50,382 bases of DNA. It comes from JAUMXJ01 sp041781135 (lineage in GTDB: Bacteria > Bacillota > Clostridia > Peptostreptococcales > Acidaminobacteraceae). The translations under genes and the position numbers were made by a program. The stretch covers positions 1-50,382 of the forward strand of contig JBHAZV010000041.1 in the NCBI GenBank assembly GCA_041781135.1, read 5' to 3'. Under the pieces are notes generated by a model, which did not search any database, was not told where the DNA came from, and saw only the letters and a list, made by a program, of their open reading frames with translations. Below are positions 22,665 through 31,287 of this stretch, piece after piece; positions within the stretch are counted from its first letter, which is position 1, and every line of letters starts with the position of its first letter.

Positions 22665-22868
22665 TTATTTATGTGAAACTACATTTTCCGCCTGAGGGCC
22701 CTTTGCGCCGTCAGTCACGCTGTAGCTCACTGCCTCGCCCTTATCGAGCGTCTTGTAACCATCTTTTTGGATTTGTGAGAAATGCACGAATACATCTTTT
22801 CCGTCTTCTCCTGTAATAAATCCATAACCCTTTTCCGAATCGAACCACTTAACAGTTCCGTTGATCAT
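22665..22868 (-). CDS. Cold-shock protein (CspA/CspB family)
   Basis: This 67-aa protein starts INGTVKWFDSEKGYGFI, with RNP1 KGYGFI and RNP2 VFVHFS, the nucleic-acid-binding strands of the cold-shock fold. It binds single-stranded RNA and acts as a chaperone. The ATG at 22868 follows AAGGAGG with 6 nt spacing, and the longer frame upstream has no support. It is monocistronic with its own terminator. The 5' region is only about 100 nt before the next gene. Confidence 0.95.
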   Translation of the reverse strand: MINGTVKWFDSEKGYGFITGEDGKDVFVHFSQIQKDGYKTLDKGEAVSYSVTDGAKGPQAENVVSHK

Positions 22869-22970
22869 TTGATCCTCCTTGCGTCTCCATAGTAACAAAT
22901 CGGAAAACTATCCGTGCCACTTGGTACTCTCGTATAATATCCTATTTTTGAAATTTACGCAAGCCTATAT

Positions 22971-23516
22971 TCACTCGTCTATTTCAGTAAATTCCGCCTC
23001 CTCATAATCTGACGGCGAAGAGTTTATATTTACATTGTCTCTGCTGACGGGTTTAACACGCTGTCTGACGCCATTTTGCGCGCTCGCAGGCGCAAATCCC
23101 AGCATATATATCACATCAAATCCGAGCCCGATAAGAATAATGCCTAGTATAACCCCGGTCATTGTAAATGCAGCTCCGGCATTTATCATTGCAAAGACGC
23201 CAAGCCCGCCAATTATAAGATTCGACGTAAGCGAGCGCCTGTCCCTCTTAAAAAAGACGCTGATGCATGTGCTGACAACCATTACAAGCCCTATGTAAAA
23301 CAGCGGCGCATCCATGACCTTAAAGGATGCCAGCAGAAACACAAGCGAAATTATAGAGAAAAACACATTCTTCAGAAGCAGCGACAAGATGAGCGCTGAA
23401 GCCGCAAACAGCGAAAGCAGCACCGCAGCGGATCCTACAACGAGTCCTCCGATCTGCACAGGGAACACCACAAGCAGAGTTCCCATCACAATTAGTAGTA
23501 CGCCAAAATTCTTCAT
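22971..23516 (-). CDS. Small membrane protein, DUF308/HdeD-like
   Basis: This 181-aa protein has six predicted membrane segments in pairs (residues about 5-140) with glycine at helix ends, such as FGVLLIVMGTLLVVFPVQIG and LIIGGLGVFAMINAGAAF. It ends with a polar, acidic cytoplasmic tail, SSPSDYEEAEFTEIDE. The pattern resembles the DUF308 family, but I cannot confirm the family from motifs. The gene lies alone between the cold-shock and MaoC genes. Confidence 0.65.
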   Translation of the reverse strand: MKNFGVLLIVMGTLLVVFPVQIGGLVVGSAAVLLSLFAASALILSLLLKNVFFSIISLVFLLASFKVMDAPLFYIGLVMVVSTCISVFFKRDRRSLTSNLIIGGLGVFAMINAGAAFTMTGVILGIILIGLGFDVIYMLGFAPASAQNGVRQRVKPVSRDNVNINSSPSDYEEAEFTEIDE

Positions 23517-23573
23517 ACCTTCTTATATCATCAGAAATTAAACTAAAATCGTGTATGCTGTAAACAACAAAAT

Positions 23574-23618
23574 AAAAAGCCCCTCAAACCCGCAAATCGA
23601 CTTATATTGGAGCTTTTT
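23574..23618 (-). terminator. Likely terminator after the MaoC gene
   Basis: On the minus strand AAAAAGCTCC pairs with GGGGCTTTTT (10 positions, one T-G wobble) around a 25-nt loop, followed by ATTTTG. It begins 8 nt after the MaoC stop. The loop is longer than usual, so efficiency is uncertain. Confidence 0.5.
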
Positions 23619-23625
23619 GACAATA

Positions 23626-24024
23626 TTATTTCTTAGGAGCAATAACTTCTGCTTCTCCGTCAACCACTTTTTCGCCACGCTGATTTACAGCGTATGTTTT
23701 CAGCAGAAGCCTGCCCTTTTCCCTGACTTCGGCGACCTCTGCGGTAGCAGTTATAGTATCGCCTATATACACCGGCTTCAGAAATTTTGCCTGCTGCGAA
23801 AGATAGATAGTCCCGTTTCCCGGAAGCTTTTGACCGAGCACTGTCGATATAAGCCCGACAGCAAGTATGCCATGCGCTATCCTCTGTCCGAACATCGACT
23901 GCTCTGCAGCTACCGCATTGACGTGAACAGGATTAAAATCGCCTGTAATACCGGCGAATCCATAGACATCATACTCGGTGATAGTCTTGCTGAAGCTCTC
24001 CTTTTGCCCTACTTCGTAACTCAT
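23626..24024 (-). CDS. MaoC-family (R)-specific enoyl-CoA hydratase
   Basis: This 132-aa hot-dog-fold protein contains YDVYGFAGITGDFNPVHVNA, the hydratase signature with catalytic Asp and His (D-x4-H), then GQRIAHGILAVGLIS. It hydrates trans-2-enoyl-CoA to (R)-3-hydroxyacyl-CoA or does the reverse. Length is typical. AGGAGG stands before the chosen ATG (24024). The longer frame upstream overlaps the phoH 3' end and is not used. It follows the PhoH-like gene by 34 nt in the same direction. Confidence 0.9.
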   Translation of the reverse strand: MSYEVGQKESFSKTITEYDVYGFAGITGDFNPVHVNAVAAEQSMFGQRIAHGILAVGLISTVLGQKLPGNGTIYLSQQAKFLKPVYIGDTITATAEVAEVREKGRLLLKTYAVNQRGEKVVDGEAEVIAPKK

Positions 24025-24058
24025 AATACCTCCTGTGAATTTATAATCTGATGCCGCT

Positions 24059-25432
24059 TTACAGCGTCCTCTCCGCAACCTCGGCAAGCGGGCTCCTGAC
24101 GACCTTCTTAAGAGAAACATGTCCGGTCAGCTCACTGTCTTTCAGCTTTTCAATCACATACACCAGACCGTTGGACTTTGAATCTACAAGAGTGTTGTCG
24201 ATCTGATTGTCGCTCGGATCCCCAAGGAATACGAACTTTGAACCGTACCCCGCCCTCGTAAGCATCAGCTTTGCCAGATGCGGAGTAATCTCCTGCGCCT
24301 CGTCGACTATGACAAGAGCGTCCGAGAAAGTACGGCCCCTCATGTACGTAAATGTCTTTGTCTCGATAGTGCCATAACGCCTTTGCTGCTCTATAAACTC
24401 ATCCACTGCAAAATCGGGTTTGCTACCGTAAACTGTATGCTTATTGCTGACCTGCTTCTTTCCCGCCTTTGCATCTATAAGATTTTCTATTGCGTCATAG
24501 AATGAGCCCATCCAAGGTCTGAGTTTTTCGTTTTCGTCTCCCGGCAGATAGCCTATATCATCGCCAGCAGCCACCACCGGCCTGACAAATACTATCTTTC
24601 TGTACTCGCCGTCCTCTATGACCTTCTGCAGCGCAACTGCAGTCGCTACAATAGTCTTGCCTGAACCGGCACCCCCCGAAATCGAAACAAAATTTACGTC
24701 GGAATCCATGAGCAGCTCATAAGCCATTGCCTGCTCGGCATTTATCGGCTTTAGCCCCCACGACGCCTGTTCGCTGTACATAAGCGGAACAAGCCTGTCG
24801 CCCTTACGTCTGGCAATAGTTTCGTGATTTTCATTATTCGATGATTTTATATACACAAACTGATTTGGTTTAAGATACTGCAGCGATTCCGGAAGCTCGA
24901 TCCCTCCGCCGTCTACTGCCTTTATCTGCGCAGAGGTCAGGCTTGCATTTGCATATCCCGAATACATCTGCTCGATGTCGACCTTGTCGGACTGATAATC
25001 CTGAACTTCTATGCCTACAGCGTCGCCCTTAATCTGCATGTACAGATCCTTGCTTACAAGTATTGTCCGCAGCCCTTTTTTGCCGTCGTCATCCGCAATT
25101 TTTCGTGTAATTGCTATGATTTTAGAATCGTTCTTGCCGACGTCAATACCAGCCGGCATATCGCCAAAATCCACTCTGCTGAGATCGATTCTGATTGTTC
25201 CGCCGCTTTCGAGCTTTATGCCTTTTCTAAGGCTTCCGAATTTTTGCCTCAGCTTCGAGAGCTCTCTCGCCGCAGCGCGCGCCTGAAAACCCACGACCCC
25301 GTCCCTGCGCTTAAGATTATCGAGTTCCTCAATGCACACTATAGGGATTATTACGTTATTGTCATCAAAATTATAGATGCTGTAAGGATCGTGCACCAAC
25401 ACATTCGTATCGAGCACATAATTTTTTACCAT
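24059..25432 (-). CDS. PIN-PhoH ATPase (PhoH2/YlaK type)
   Basis: This 457-aa protein has an N-terminal PIN domain (MVKNYVLDTNVLVHDP, then VCIEELDNLK with the acidic metal-binding residues, about 1-130) fused to a PhoH ATPase. The ATPase shows Walker A GGAGSGKT (about 250) and Walker B ALVIVDEAQEITP. PIN-PhoH proteins unwind and cleave RNA in mycobacteria; the role in Clostridia is unknown. Length and order match the family. It lies 15 nt after ileS. Confidence 0.93.
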   Translation of the reverse strand: MVKNYVLDTNVLVHDPYSIYNFDDNNVIIPIVCIEELDNLKRRDGVVGFQARAAARELSKLRQKFGSLRKGIKLESGGTIRIDLSRVDFGDMPAGIDVGKNDSKIIAITRKIADDDGKKGLRTILVSKDLYMQIKGDAVGIEVQDYQSDKVDIEQMYSGYANASLTSAQIKAVDGGGIELPESLQYLKPNQFVYIKSSNNENHETIARRKGDRLVPLMYSEQASWGLKPINAEQAMAYELLMDSDVNFVSISGGAGSGKTIVATAVALQKVIEDGEYRKIVFVRPVVAAGDDIGYLPGDENEKLRPWMGSFYDAIENLIDAKAGKKQVSNKHTVYGSKPDFAVDEFIEQQRRYGTIETKTFTYMRGRTFSDALVIVDEAQEITPHLAKLMLTRAGYGSKFVFLGDPSDNQIDNTLVDSKSNGLVYVIEKLKDSELTGHVSLKKVVRSPLAEVAERTL

Positions 25433-25447
25433 AGCCCCCTCCTCGCT

Positions 25448-28400
25448 CTACTGTTTCTCTACTCTGAATTTTACATTCTTTCCGTTAAGTACCTCGGCAT
25501 CAATGCCCGAAAGCGTGGTGCGCTCTATAGAATCTGCAAGAGTCTCAACCGCAATATATTCGTAGTGGAGAGCCACCGCGCCGGCAAACTCGTCATCCGA
25601 GTCGTAACTCACGCGTATTCTGTCCATCACGTCAAGATCCATCGCCTTTCGCTCCTGCTGAATCTTTGAAACAATCTCTCTCGCATATCCTTCCAGTATA
25701 AGATCCTCTGTCAAATTGGTGTCAAGAAGTATAAAATTGTTGTTTTCGAGCCTGACCGTAAAGCCTTCTTTCGCTGTGATTCCAATTAGAATATCGTCTT
25801 TGGTAAAACTTCCTAAATTTTCGATTTCTATACTTCCGCCGGATTCGAGCTTCATTGCGACAGCTCCCTGATCCAGCGCGGAAAGCGCCGCGCTCAGTTC
25901 CTTGATCCTGCTTCCGAGGCGAGGCCCAAGCTCCTTGAAATTCGGCTTAAGCGCAAATTCCATATAAAGCGGCAGATTGTCCTCATAAACGACATCTTTT
26001 ACATTGAGTTCCTCCATAAGCAGCGGGGTGAGATCCTCGATAAGCGCCCTGTGCCTGCCGTCCACTATAGCTCTTGCAAGCGGCTGTCGAACCTTGATTT
26101 TTACCGATTCTCTTGCCGACCTCCCAAGAGAGGAAAGTTCTTTTACCAGATCCATTCTATGCTCTATCGTCTCCGAGATCAGAGCCTTATCCGCCTTTGG
26201 GAATCGCGAAAGATGCACAGAGCCTTCGCCGGTGAGATTTTCGTATATCTCATCTACCATAAAAGGCGCAAAAGGAGCGGTAAGCTGCGCAATCTGTACC
26301 AACACCTCGTAAGTGGTTCTGAATACCGCCGCCTTGTCGTCATTCATCTCCGAGCCCCAGAAGCGCCTCCTCGATCTGCGGATATACCAATTTGAAAAGT
26401 CCTCCACAACAAAATTCTGTATAGCCCTCACGCTTCTCATATGGTCGTAGCTGTCCATATTTTCGGTAACTTCCGCTATTACTGTATTGAGCTTCGAAAG
26501 CAGCCACAGATCTAATTCCGAACGCTTTTCATAAGGTATATCAATTTCCGAAGCATTGATACCATCCGTATTCGCATACATTGCGAAAAAATTGTAAAGA
26601 TTGCTCAGAGTCCCGAAGAATTTAGAGCTGACCTCTCTTAGCTGCTCCTCGTTAAATCGCTTAGGCGTCCATGCGGGATTGGAATAAAGCAGGTACCAGC
26701 GCGCCCAGTCTGCGGTGTATTTTTCCATCATATCGAAAGGATCAACCGTATTTCCAAGCGACTTTGACATTTTTTTGCCATTTTTGTCGAGTATTAAATC
26801 ATTGACAAGTACGTTTTTATATGGTGCCCTGCCCTTAATAAACACCGAAATCGCAAGCAACGAATAAAACCAGCCTCTCGTCTGATCTATACCTTCACAT
26901 ATAAAATCGGCAGGAAACTGATTTTCAAAGACGTCAACGTTTTCAAACGGATAGTGCCTCTGAGCAAAAGGCATTGCGCCGGAATCGAACCAGCAGTCTA
27001 TTACATCGCTCACGCGCGTCGCTGTTCCGCCGCATTTTTCGCACTTTATGTGAATACTATCTACATAAGGTCTGTGCAGCTCAACGCCCTCGTCTATATC
27101 CTCGATCGCGCGCTCGACAAGCTCCTTGCGGGAACCGATGGTCTGGAAATGCCCACAGCCGCATTTCCAGATATTAAGAGGAGTGCCCCAATAACGGGAA
27201 CGCGAAAGCGCCCAGTCATTTACATTTTCGAGCCAATTTCCAAAACGTTTTTCGCCCACAAAGTCCGGATACCAATTGACCTCGGAATTTGCTCTGACGA
27301 GCTCGTCGCGCAGTTTGGACATCTCGATAAACCAACCCTGCTTCGCATAGTAAAGCAGTGGGGTATGACATCTCCAGCAGTGCGGATAATTGTGTTCCAT
27401 CTTCTGTTTGCGATAAAGCAGCCCCTCTGCATAAAGATATTCTATTATTTCGGGATCGGCATCCATGGCTTTTTTTCCGCTCCACCTGGTATCGACAAAT
27501 TCTCCGTTCAGATCTATAGGCTGCAGAACAGGCAGACCGTACTTTACGCCCACCTGGTAGTCGTCCTCGCCAAACGCCGGAGCTATGTGCACTATGCCGG
27601 TACCGCTGTCAGTTGTGACAAATTCGGCAAGGGTGACAAAAAATGCGTCCCTGTCCGCTTTGACATCTGGAATCAGCTGCTCGTAGCGCCTTCCCTCGAA
27701 CTCTTTTCCGTTGTGCTCGGACACAACTTCGTAATCGCCCTCAAGCACGCTCTGTGCGAGCGTTTTTTCGAGTATTAATACTTCGCCCCCGTGCCTGACC
27801 CTGACATAGGTTTCGTTGGGATTCATCGCCAAAGCCACGTTTGAAGGCAGGGTCCACGGCGTAGTCGTCCAGACAAGGTAACTCTCGTCAGCGTCCGCCG
27901 CCTTGAACTTGACATACACAGTGGTAGTCTTTATTTCCTTGTAACCCTGCGCAACCTCGTGCGAAGCAAGCCCTGTCCCGCATCTGGTGCAGTAAGGCAT
28001 TATCTTGTGACCGTCGTAAATCATGCCCGCTTTGCCGAACTGATCCAGAAGCCACCAAACGGATTCTATGTAATTATTGTCAAGAGTGATGTACGGATTA
28101 TCCAGATCTATCAGATAACCCATCTTGCGGCTCATATCGCGCCACTGCGCCTCGTATTCAAACACGGATTTTCTGCACAATTCGTTAAATCCCGCGATTC
28201 CGTAATCTTCGATATCTTTTTTGCTCGTGAGCCCAAGCTGCTTTTCGACGCTAATCTCGACAGGCAGACCGTGAGTATCCCACCCCGCCTTTCTGAGTAT
28301 GCGGTATCCCTGCATGCTCTTGTACCTGAGCACCGAATCCTTGAGCGTCCTCGAAATCATATGATGAATCCCAGGGCGTCCGTTAGCCGTAGGCGGACCC

Positions 28401-28522
28401 TCGTAAAATACAAAATCCGGTCTTCCGTCGCTTCGCTGCGAAGCTTCCAGATGACCGCATTCCTCCCATTTTTTTGACTGCATAGCCTCTGTGTTTTTTA
28501 ATTCTCTGTACATAAAACCCAC
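25448..28522 (-). CDS. ileS: Isoleucyl-tRNA synthetase, eukaryote-like type (IleRS2)
   Basis: This 1024-aa class I synthetase charges tRNA-Ile. The HIGH-type motif is PTANGRPGIHH and KMSKS is in DKNGKKMSKSLGN. The N-terminal motif GWDTHGLPVE carries the Thr-His form, typical of type 2 enzymes, where type 1 has GWDCHGLPIE. Type 2 IleRS is found in eukaryotes and in some bacteria and usually resists mupirocin. The editing domain (about 190-400) is present. The ATG at 28522 lies 61 nt after the yggT stop, too close for a T-box leader. Confidence 0.95.
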   Translation of the reverse strand: MGFMYRELKNTEAMQSKKWEECGHLEASQRSDGRPDFVFYEGPPTANGRPGIHHMISRTLKDSVLRYKSMQGYRILRKAGWDTHGLPVEISVEKQLGLTSKKDIEDYGIAGFNELCRKSVFEYEAQWRDMSRKMGYLIDLDNPYITLDNNYIESVWWLLDQFGKAGMIYDGHKIMPYCTRCGTGLASHEVAQGYKEIKTTTVYVKFKAADADESYLVWTTTPWTLPSNVALAMNPNETYVRVRHGGEVLILEKTLAQSVLEGDYEVVSEHNGKEFEGRRYEQLIPDVKADRDAFFVTLAEFVTTDSGTGIVHIAPAFGEDDYQVGVKYGLPVLQPIDLNGEFVDTRWSGKKAMDADPEIIEYLYAEGLLYRKQKMEHNYPHCWRCHTPLLYYAKQGWFIEMSKLRDELVRANSEVNWYPDFVGEKRFGNWLENVNDWALSRSRYWGTPLNIWKCGCGHFQTIGSRKELVERAIEDIDEGVELHRPYVDSIHIKCEKCGGTATRVSDVIDCWFDSGAMPFAQRHYPFENVDVFENQFPADFICEGIDQTRGWFYSLLAISVFIKGRAPYKNVLVNDLILDKNGKKMSKSLGNTVDPFDMMEKYTADWARWYLLYSNPAWTPKRFNEEQLREVSSKFFGTLSNLYNFFAMYANTDGINASEIDIPYEKRSELDLWLLSKLNTVIAEVTENMDSYDHMRSVRAIQNFVVEDFSNWYIRRSRRRFWGSEMNDDKAAVFRTTYEVLVQIAQLTAPFAPFMVDEIYENLTGEGSVHLSRFPKADKALISETIEHRMDLVKELSSLGRSARESVKIKVRQPLARAIVDGRHRALIEDLTPLLMEELNVKDVVYEDNLPLYMEFALKPNFKELGPRLGSRIKELSAALSALDQGAVAMKLESGGSIEIENLGSFTKDDILIGITAKEGFTVRLENNNFILLDTNLTEDLILEGYAREIVSKIQQERKAMDLDVMDRIRVSYDSDDEFAGAVALHYEYIAVETLADSIERTTLSGIDAEVLNGKNVKFRVEKQ

Positions 28523-28583
28523 TTTGTATTTTCTTTAATGTTACTTTCGCATATAATGCAATATTTAAATTACCCCGAATTTA

Positions 28584-28856
28584 TTAAATCGTTGCTATGA
28601 TCAGCAGCTGCAAAACCGCAAATCTTATAACCCTGAGCAGGAGCAGCGCAAACAGCGGCGTAAAATCGAGAAATGCCGTGTTGAACCCAAGCTTCTGTTG
28701 AAGCAGCCTGACAGGTTCCATTATCGGATCGACAAACACCCCGAGCAGATGATTCGCAGGGTGCTCCGGATCTCTGACAAACCAGCTGAGCACCACCTTG
28801 ACGAGTATCATCACCTCGACGATATCAAAAATAATAGATACAGCTTTTAATATCAT
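28584..28856 (-). CDS. yggT: YggT-family membrane protein
   Basis: This 90-aa protein has two membrane segments with a conserved middle loop: LVKVVLSWFVRDPEHPANH and VDPIMEPVRLLQQKLG are the YggT signature. In Gram-positive bacteria the gene (ylmG) lies with sepF and yggS, as here, and is linked to envelope or division site organisation. It starts 3 nt after the sepF stop. Confidence 0.92.
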   Translation of the reverse strand: MILKAVSIIFDIVEVMILVKVVLSWFVRDPEHPANHLLGVFVDPIMEPVRLLQQKLGFNTAFLDFTPLFALLLLRVIRFAVLQLLIIATI

Positions 28857-28858
28857 TT

Positions 28859-29434
28859 CTATCTGTAATCGTTTGAATATCGGAGATTGGCGTTATCCTC
28901 CGAACTGTCGAGCCTTACTCTCTCGTCCTGAGCGACTTCAACGCCCACAGGCGTGAGGGCGAAAATCATATGGTCTCTGATATTTGTGATAGTATAACCA
29001 AGAGCATTAGCCGCGCCGAGCACTACATATGTCATTACAAGCCTTTCGTCTTCGCCGAGGTCGTAAAGATCGAGCAGCACAGTCTTGCCCTCTTTGAGAG
29101 CGTCGACTACGTTGCTGCTGTGACCGGTAACGCTTTCGAGCGAAAGACCGTTTTCAAACGAAAAACGCGGCCTGAGAAGCTCCATATCGACTCCGCTTCC
29201 CGAATAAGCGGAAACATCCGATTTTATGTTTGTCTGATGCATTGTGCCATGATCCCCCTTTGGTATATTATATGCGGCTTCATCCTGATACGTAGTCTTG
29301 AGCTTATCTTTGTACATCTCGTAAGTATGGTTTGTCGAAACCTCGCCGCTCTGCTCGTATCTGTCGTCCTCCTCCTCCGGAGTTCCAAAAGCCTTCTTCA
29401 AAAAACCCTTAATGCCCTTCTTTTCCGCCATCAC
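28859..29434 (-). CDS. sepF: SepF cell-division protein
   Basis: This 191-aa protein begins with an amphipathic membrane-binding helix (KKGIKGFLKKAFG) and an acidic linker, then the SepF core with VVDALKEGKTVLLDLYDLGE and GAANALGYTITNI. SepF ties FtsZ filaments to the membrane and bundles them, partly replacing FtsA, which is absent from this cluster. Length is slightly above the Bacillus form because of a longer linker and tail. The start overlaps the yggS stop by 4 nt. Confidence 0.94.
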   Translation of the reverse strand: MMAEKKGIKGFLKKAFGTPEEEDDRYEQSGEVSTNHTYEMYKDKLKTTYQDEAAYNIPKGDHGTMHQTNIKSDVSAYSGSGVDMELLRPRFSFENGLSLESVTGHSSNVVDALKEGKTVLLDLYDLGEDERLVMTYVVLGAANALGYTITNIRDHMIFALTPVGVEVAQDERVRLDSSEDNANLRYSNDYR

Positions 29435-30081
29435 ACTCTCCTTCCAAATATTTCCGTTCCTATTCTTACCATATTAGAACCTTCTTGGACAGCTAATTCA
29501 TAATCGTTCGACATCCCCATGCTGAGATATTCCGCAGAGTATGTGGGATACGAAAAACTCGCCGTACTGTCGAATATTTTCCTCATGCGCTCAAACTGCC
29601 TGCCGACCGCTCTTAAATCGGCATTCTCCGCAACGCACATAAGACCTCTTATGCGAATGCTCCCATACGACTGCATCGCCTCGATCATCCGCTCGACATC
29701 GCCTGGATCGACGCCCGACTTCTGAGCCTCGCCGCTGATATTTACCTGAAGCAGCACCTCTGCGCCTCCGAGCCTGCGAACTATTTCGTCCGCCAAAGCA
29801 AGCCTGTCAAACGACTGAATAAGCGCGCTCCTGTCTTTGAGGTACTTTACTTTGTTTGTCTGCAGAGGACCGAGTATATGCCAACTATGATTGCCGCCAT
29901 CCGAAAGCGCATCGTACTTTGCGACAAATTCCTGCACTCTGTTTTCTCCGAGATGCAGAACACCGGCGCGCAGCGCATCCTCCGCTTCGGCGACCGTCCG
30001 CGTCTTTGTTACTGCGACAAGACACACGTTATCGCCAATACGCGATCTTATATTTTCGATCCTATCCTTTATTGAACTCAA
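29431..30081 (-). CDS. yggS: YggS/ProSC pyridoxal-phosphate homeostasis protein
   Basis: This 216-aa protein has the alanine-racemase-like TIM-barrel N-terminal fold. The PLP-binding Lys is in VAVTKTRTVAEAEDAL; HLGENRVQEF, WHILGPLQTNKVKYL and LSMGMSNDYELAVQEGSNMVRIGTEIFG are all typical of YggS. It buffers pyridoxal phosphate in the cytoplasm. It stands between an adaptor gene and sepF as in other Firmicutes, and its stop overlaps sepF. Confidence 0.95.
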   Translation of the reverse strand: MSSIKDRIENIRSRIGDNVCLVAVTKTRTVAEAEDALRAGVLHLGENRVQEFVAKYDALSDGGNHSWHILGPLQTNKVKYLKDRSALIQSFDRLALADEIVRRLGGAEVLLQVNISGEAQKSGVDPGDVERMIEAMQSYGSIRIRGLMCVAENADLRAVGRQFERMRKIFDSTASFSYPTYSAEYLSMGMSNDYELAVQEGSNMVRIGTEIFGRRV

Positions 30082-30083
30082 AG

Positions 30084-31286
30084 CTACTCCACAGGGTCGC
30101 CGGCTTTGTAATCCGAAGCATTCCGCACCACCACCTGACCTATCTCGACAGTGGAAACAAGTTCGTTTTTCGAATTATAAAACCTGCCATTTTGTATTAT
30201 AGCACTTCCGGCTTCGTTTTTTAATACTTTGACCGGAACAAATTCAGCAAGGCCATTAAGCCCTTTTCTATATACGCCGCGTTCTCCGCCGACCTCAGTA
30301 AGCGCAGTGCTTGGAATAATTAGACCCTTGTAACCCTTAAGCGATACGGTGCATGGAACGAGCCTCTTGGTAAAAAATCCTGCAAAATTATCATTCAGCC
30401 TTATCACGCATATCGTGCTGTCGCCCTGTACAAAGCTGTCATGCAGCGTTCCGGCGATCTCGGTTCCATCGATCTGCACCGCGTAACTATCGGCTTCAAG
30501 ATAAGTCTCCGCCTTGCCATCCAGAGGGATTTTTATTGCAATGAATATATTTGAATCATCTATAACCTTGTAGAGCTGTTCTCCGCTCGCCACCTTCTGC
30601 TTTGTCAAAAGCACTCGCGACGGAATATTTTCAAGCTTCGAAAAATCAAATGTATAAATATTTCCTATACTTGCAGCAGCTTCCAATCCATCCACAGAAA
30701 AACTCACCTTGCCGCGGAGCGAAGAATACACGCTGACCTCGTTCTTTGCCGTATAGGTTTGTTTTGCGGATTCCTCGGCGCTTATCTCTGTGCCTATTTT
30801 GCCGAGCAGCTCCTTCTTTGCCGAATATTCCTTCTTTTTTGCCGACGCCTCGGCTATCCTGCCATGCTCAATATCGATTAGTATGCCGCTTCTAAGCGCG
30901 TCGAGCTCACCCTGTATCATGCGCTTTGTTATCGCTATATTTGCCGCCTCGCTGCGCCTGTCGACATGGGAGGCGCTGTCATCGATCGTGATACTCAGCA
31001 CAACATCGCCCTTTTCTATCAGGTCGCCCTCATTGACCTTGTACGCTGTCGTTCCGGACGAAACGCTGTATATCACCCTTTCATTGCGTATAATAAGAGC
31101 GCTAAAATCTCCGCTTATATCGAGCTCGCCATACCTGAGCACGACCGTGCGATCAGACAAGTTGCGACGCCCGAAGAAATAGTAAACTATGCCGCCTACG
31201 ATAAGCAGCAGCAAAAAAAGCGCAAAAGCAATCCTGCCATAGCGCAGCCTCCTGCGCCTTCTGCGTCTTGCTCCGCCCTCCGCCAT
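30084..31286 (-). CDS. HlyD-family membrane-fusion/adaptor protein
   Basis: This 400-aa protein begins with an arginine stretch (about residues 6-16), then a membrane segment (about 19-40) and an outer part. The outer part has two biotinyl-lipoyl-like halves split by a helical hairpin (about 100-180): YKVNEGDLIEKGDVVLSI and, after the hairpin, a barrel. The family normally links an inner-membrane pump to an exit path. No transporter is nearby, and the gene sits in the sepF cluster between gpsA and yggS. Such lone HlyD-like genes occur beside division genes in other Clostridia. The role is unknown, with envelope or division work possible. Confidence 0.8.
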   Translation of the reverse strand: MAEGGARRRRRRRLRYGRIAFALFLLLLIVGGIVYYFFGRRNLSDRTVVLRYGELDISGDFSALIIRNERVIYSVSSGTTAYKVNEGDLIEKGDVVLSITIDDSASHVDRRSEAANIAITKRMIQGELDALRSGILIDIEHGRIAEASAKKKEYSAKKELLGKIGTEISAEESAKQTYTAKNEVSVYSSLRGKVSFSVDGLEAAASIGNIYTFDFSKLENIPSRVLLTKQKVASGEQLYKVIDDSNIFIAIKIPLDGKAETYLEADSYAVQIDGTEIAGTLHDSFVQGDSTICVIRLNDNFAGFFTKRLVPCTVSLKGYKGLIIPSTALTEVGGERGVYRKGLNGLAEFVPVKVLKNEAGSAIIQNGRFYNSKNELVSTVEIGQVVVRNASDYKAGDPVE

Positions 31287-31287
31287 G

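Noticed and set aside
26954..27778. Open frame of 274 codons antisense to ileS
   Set aside because: No domain, no ribosome-binding site and it lies within a full IleRS gene; codon bias of the real strand explains it.
28523..28583. T-box riboswitch before ileS
   Set aside because: Only 61 bp separate yggT and ileS, with no room for a T-box leader or terminator. The same holds for argS (under 60 bp).
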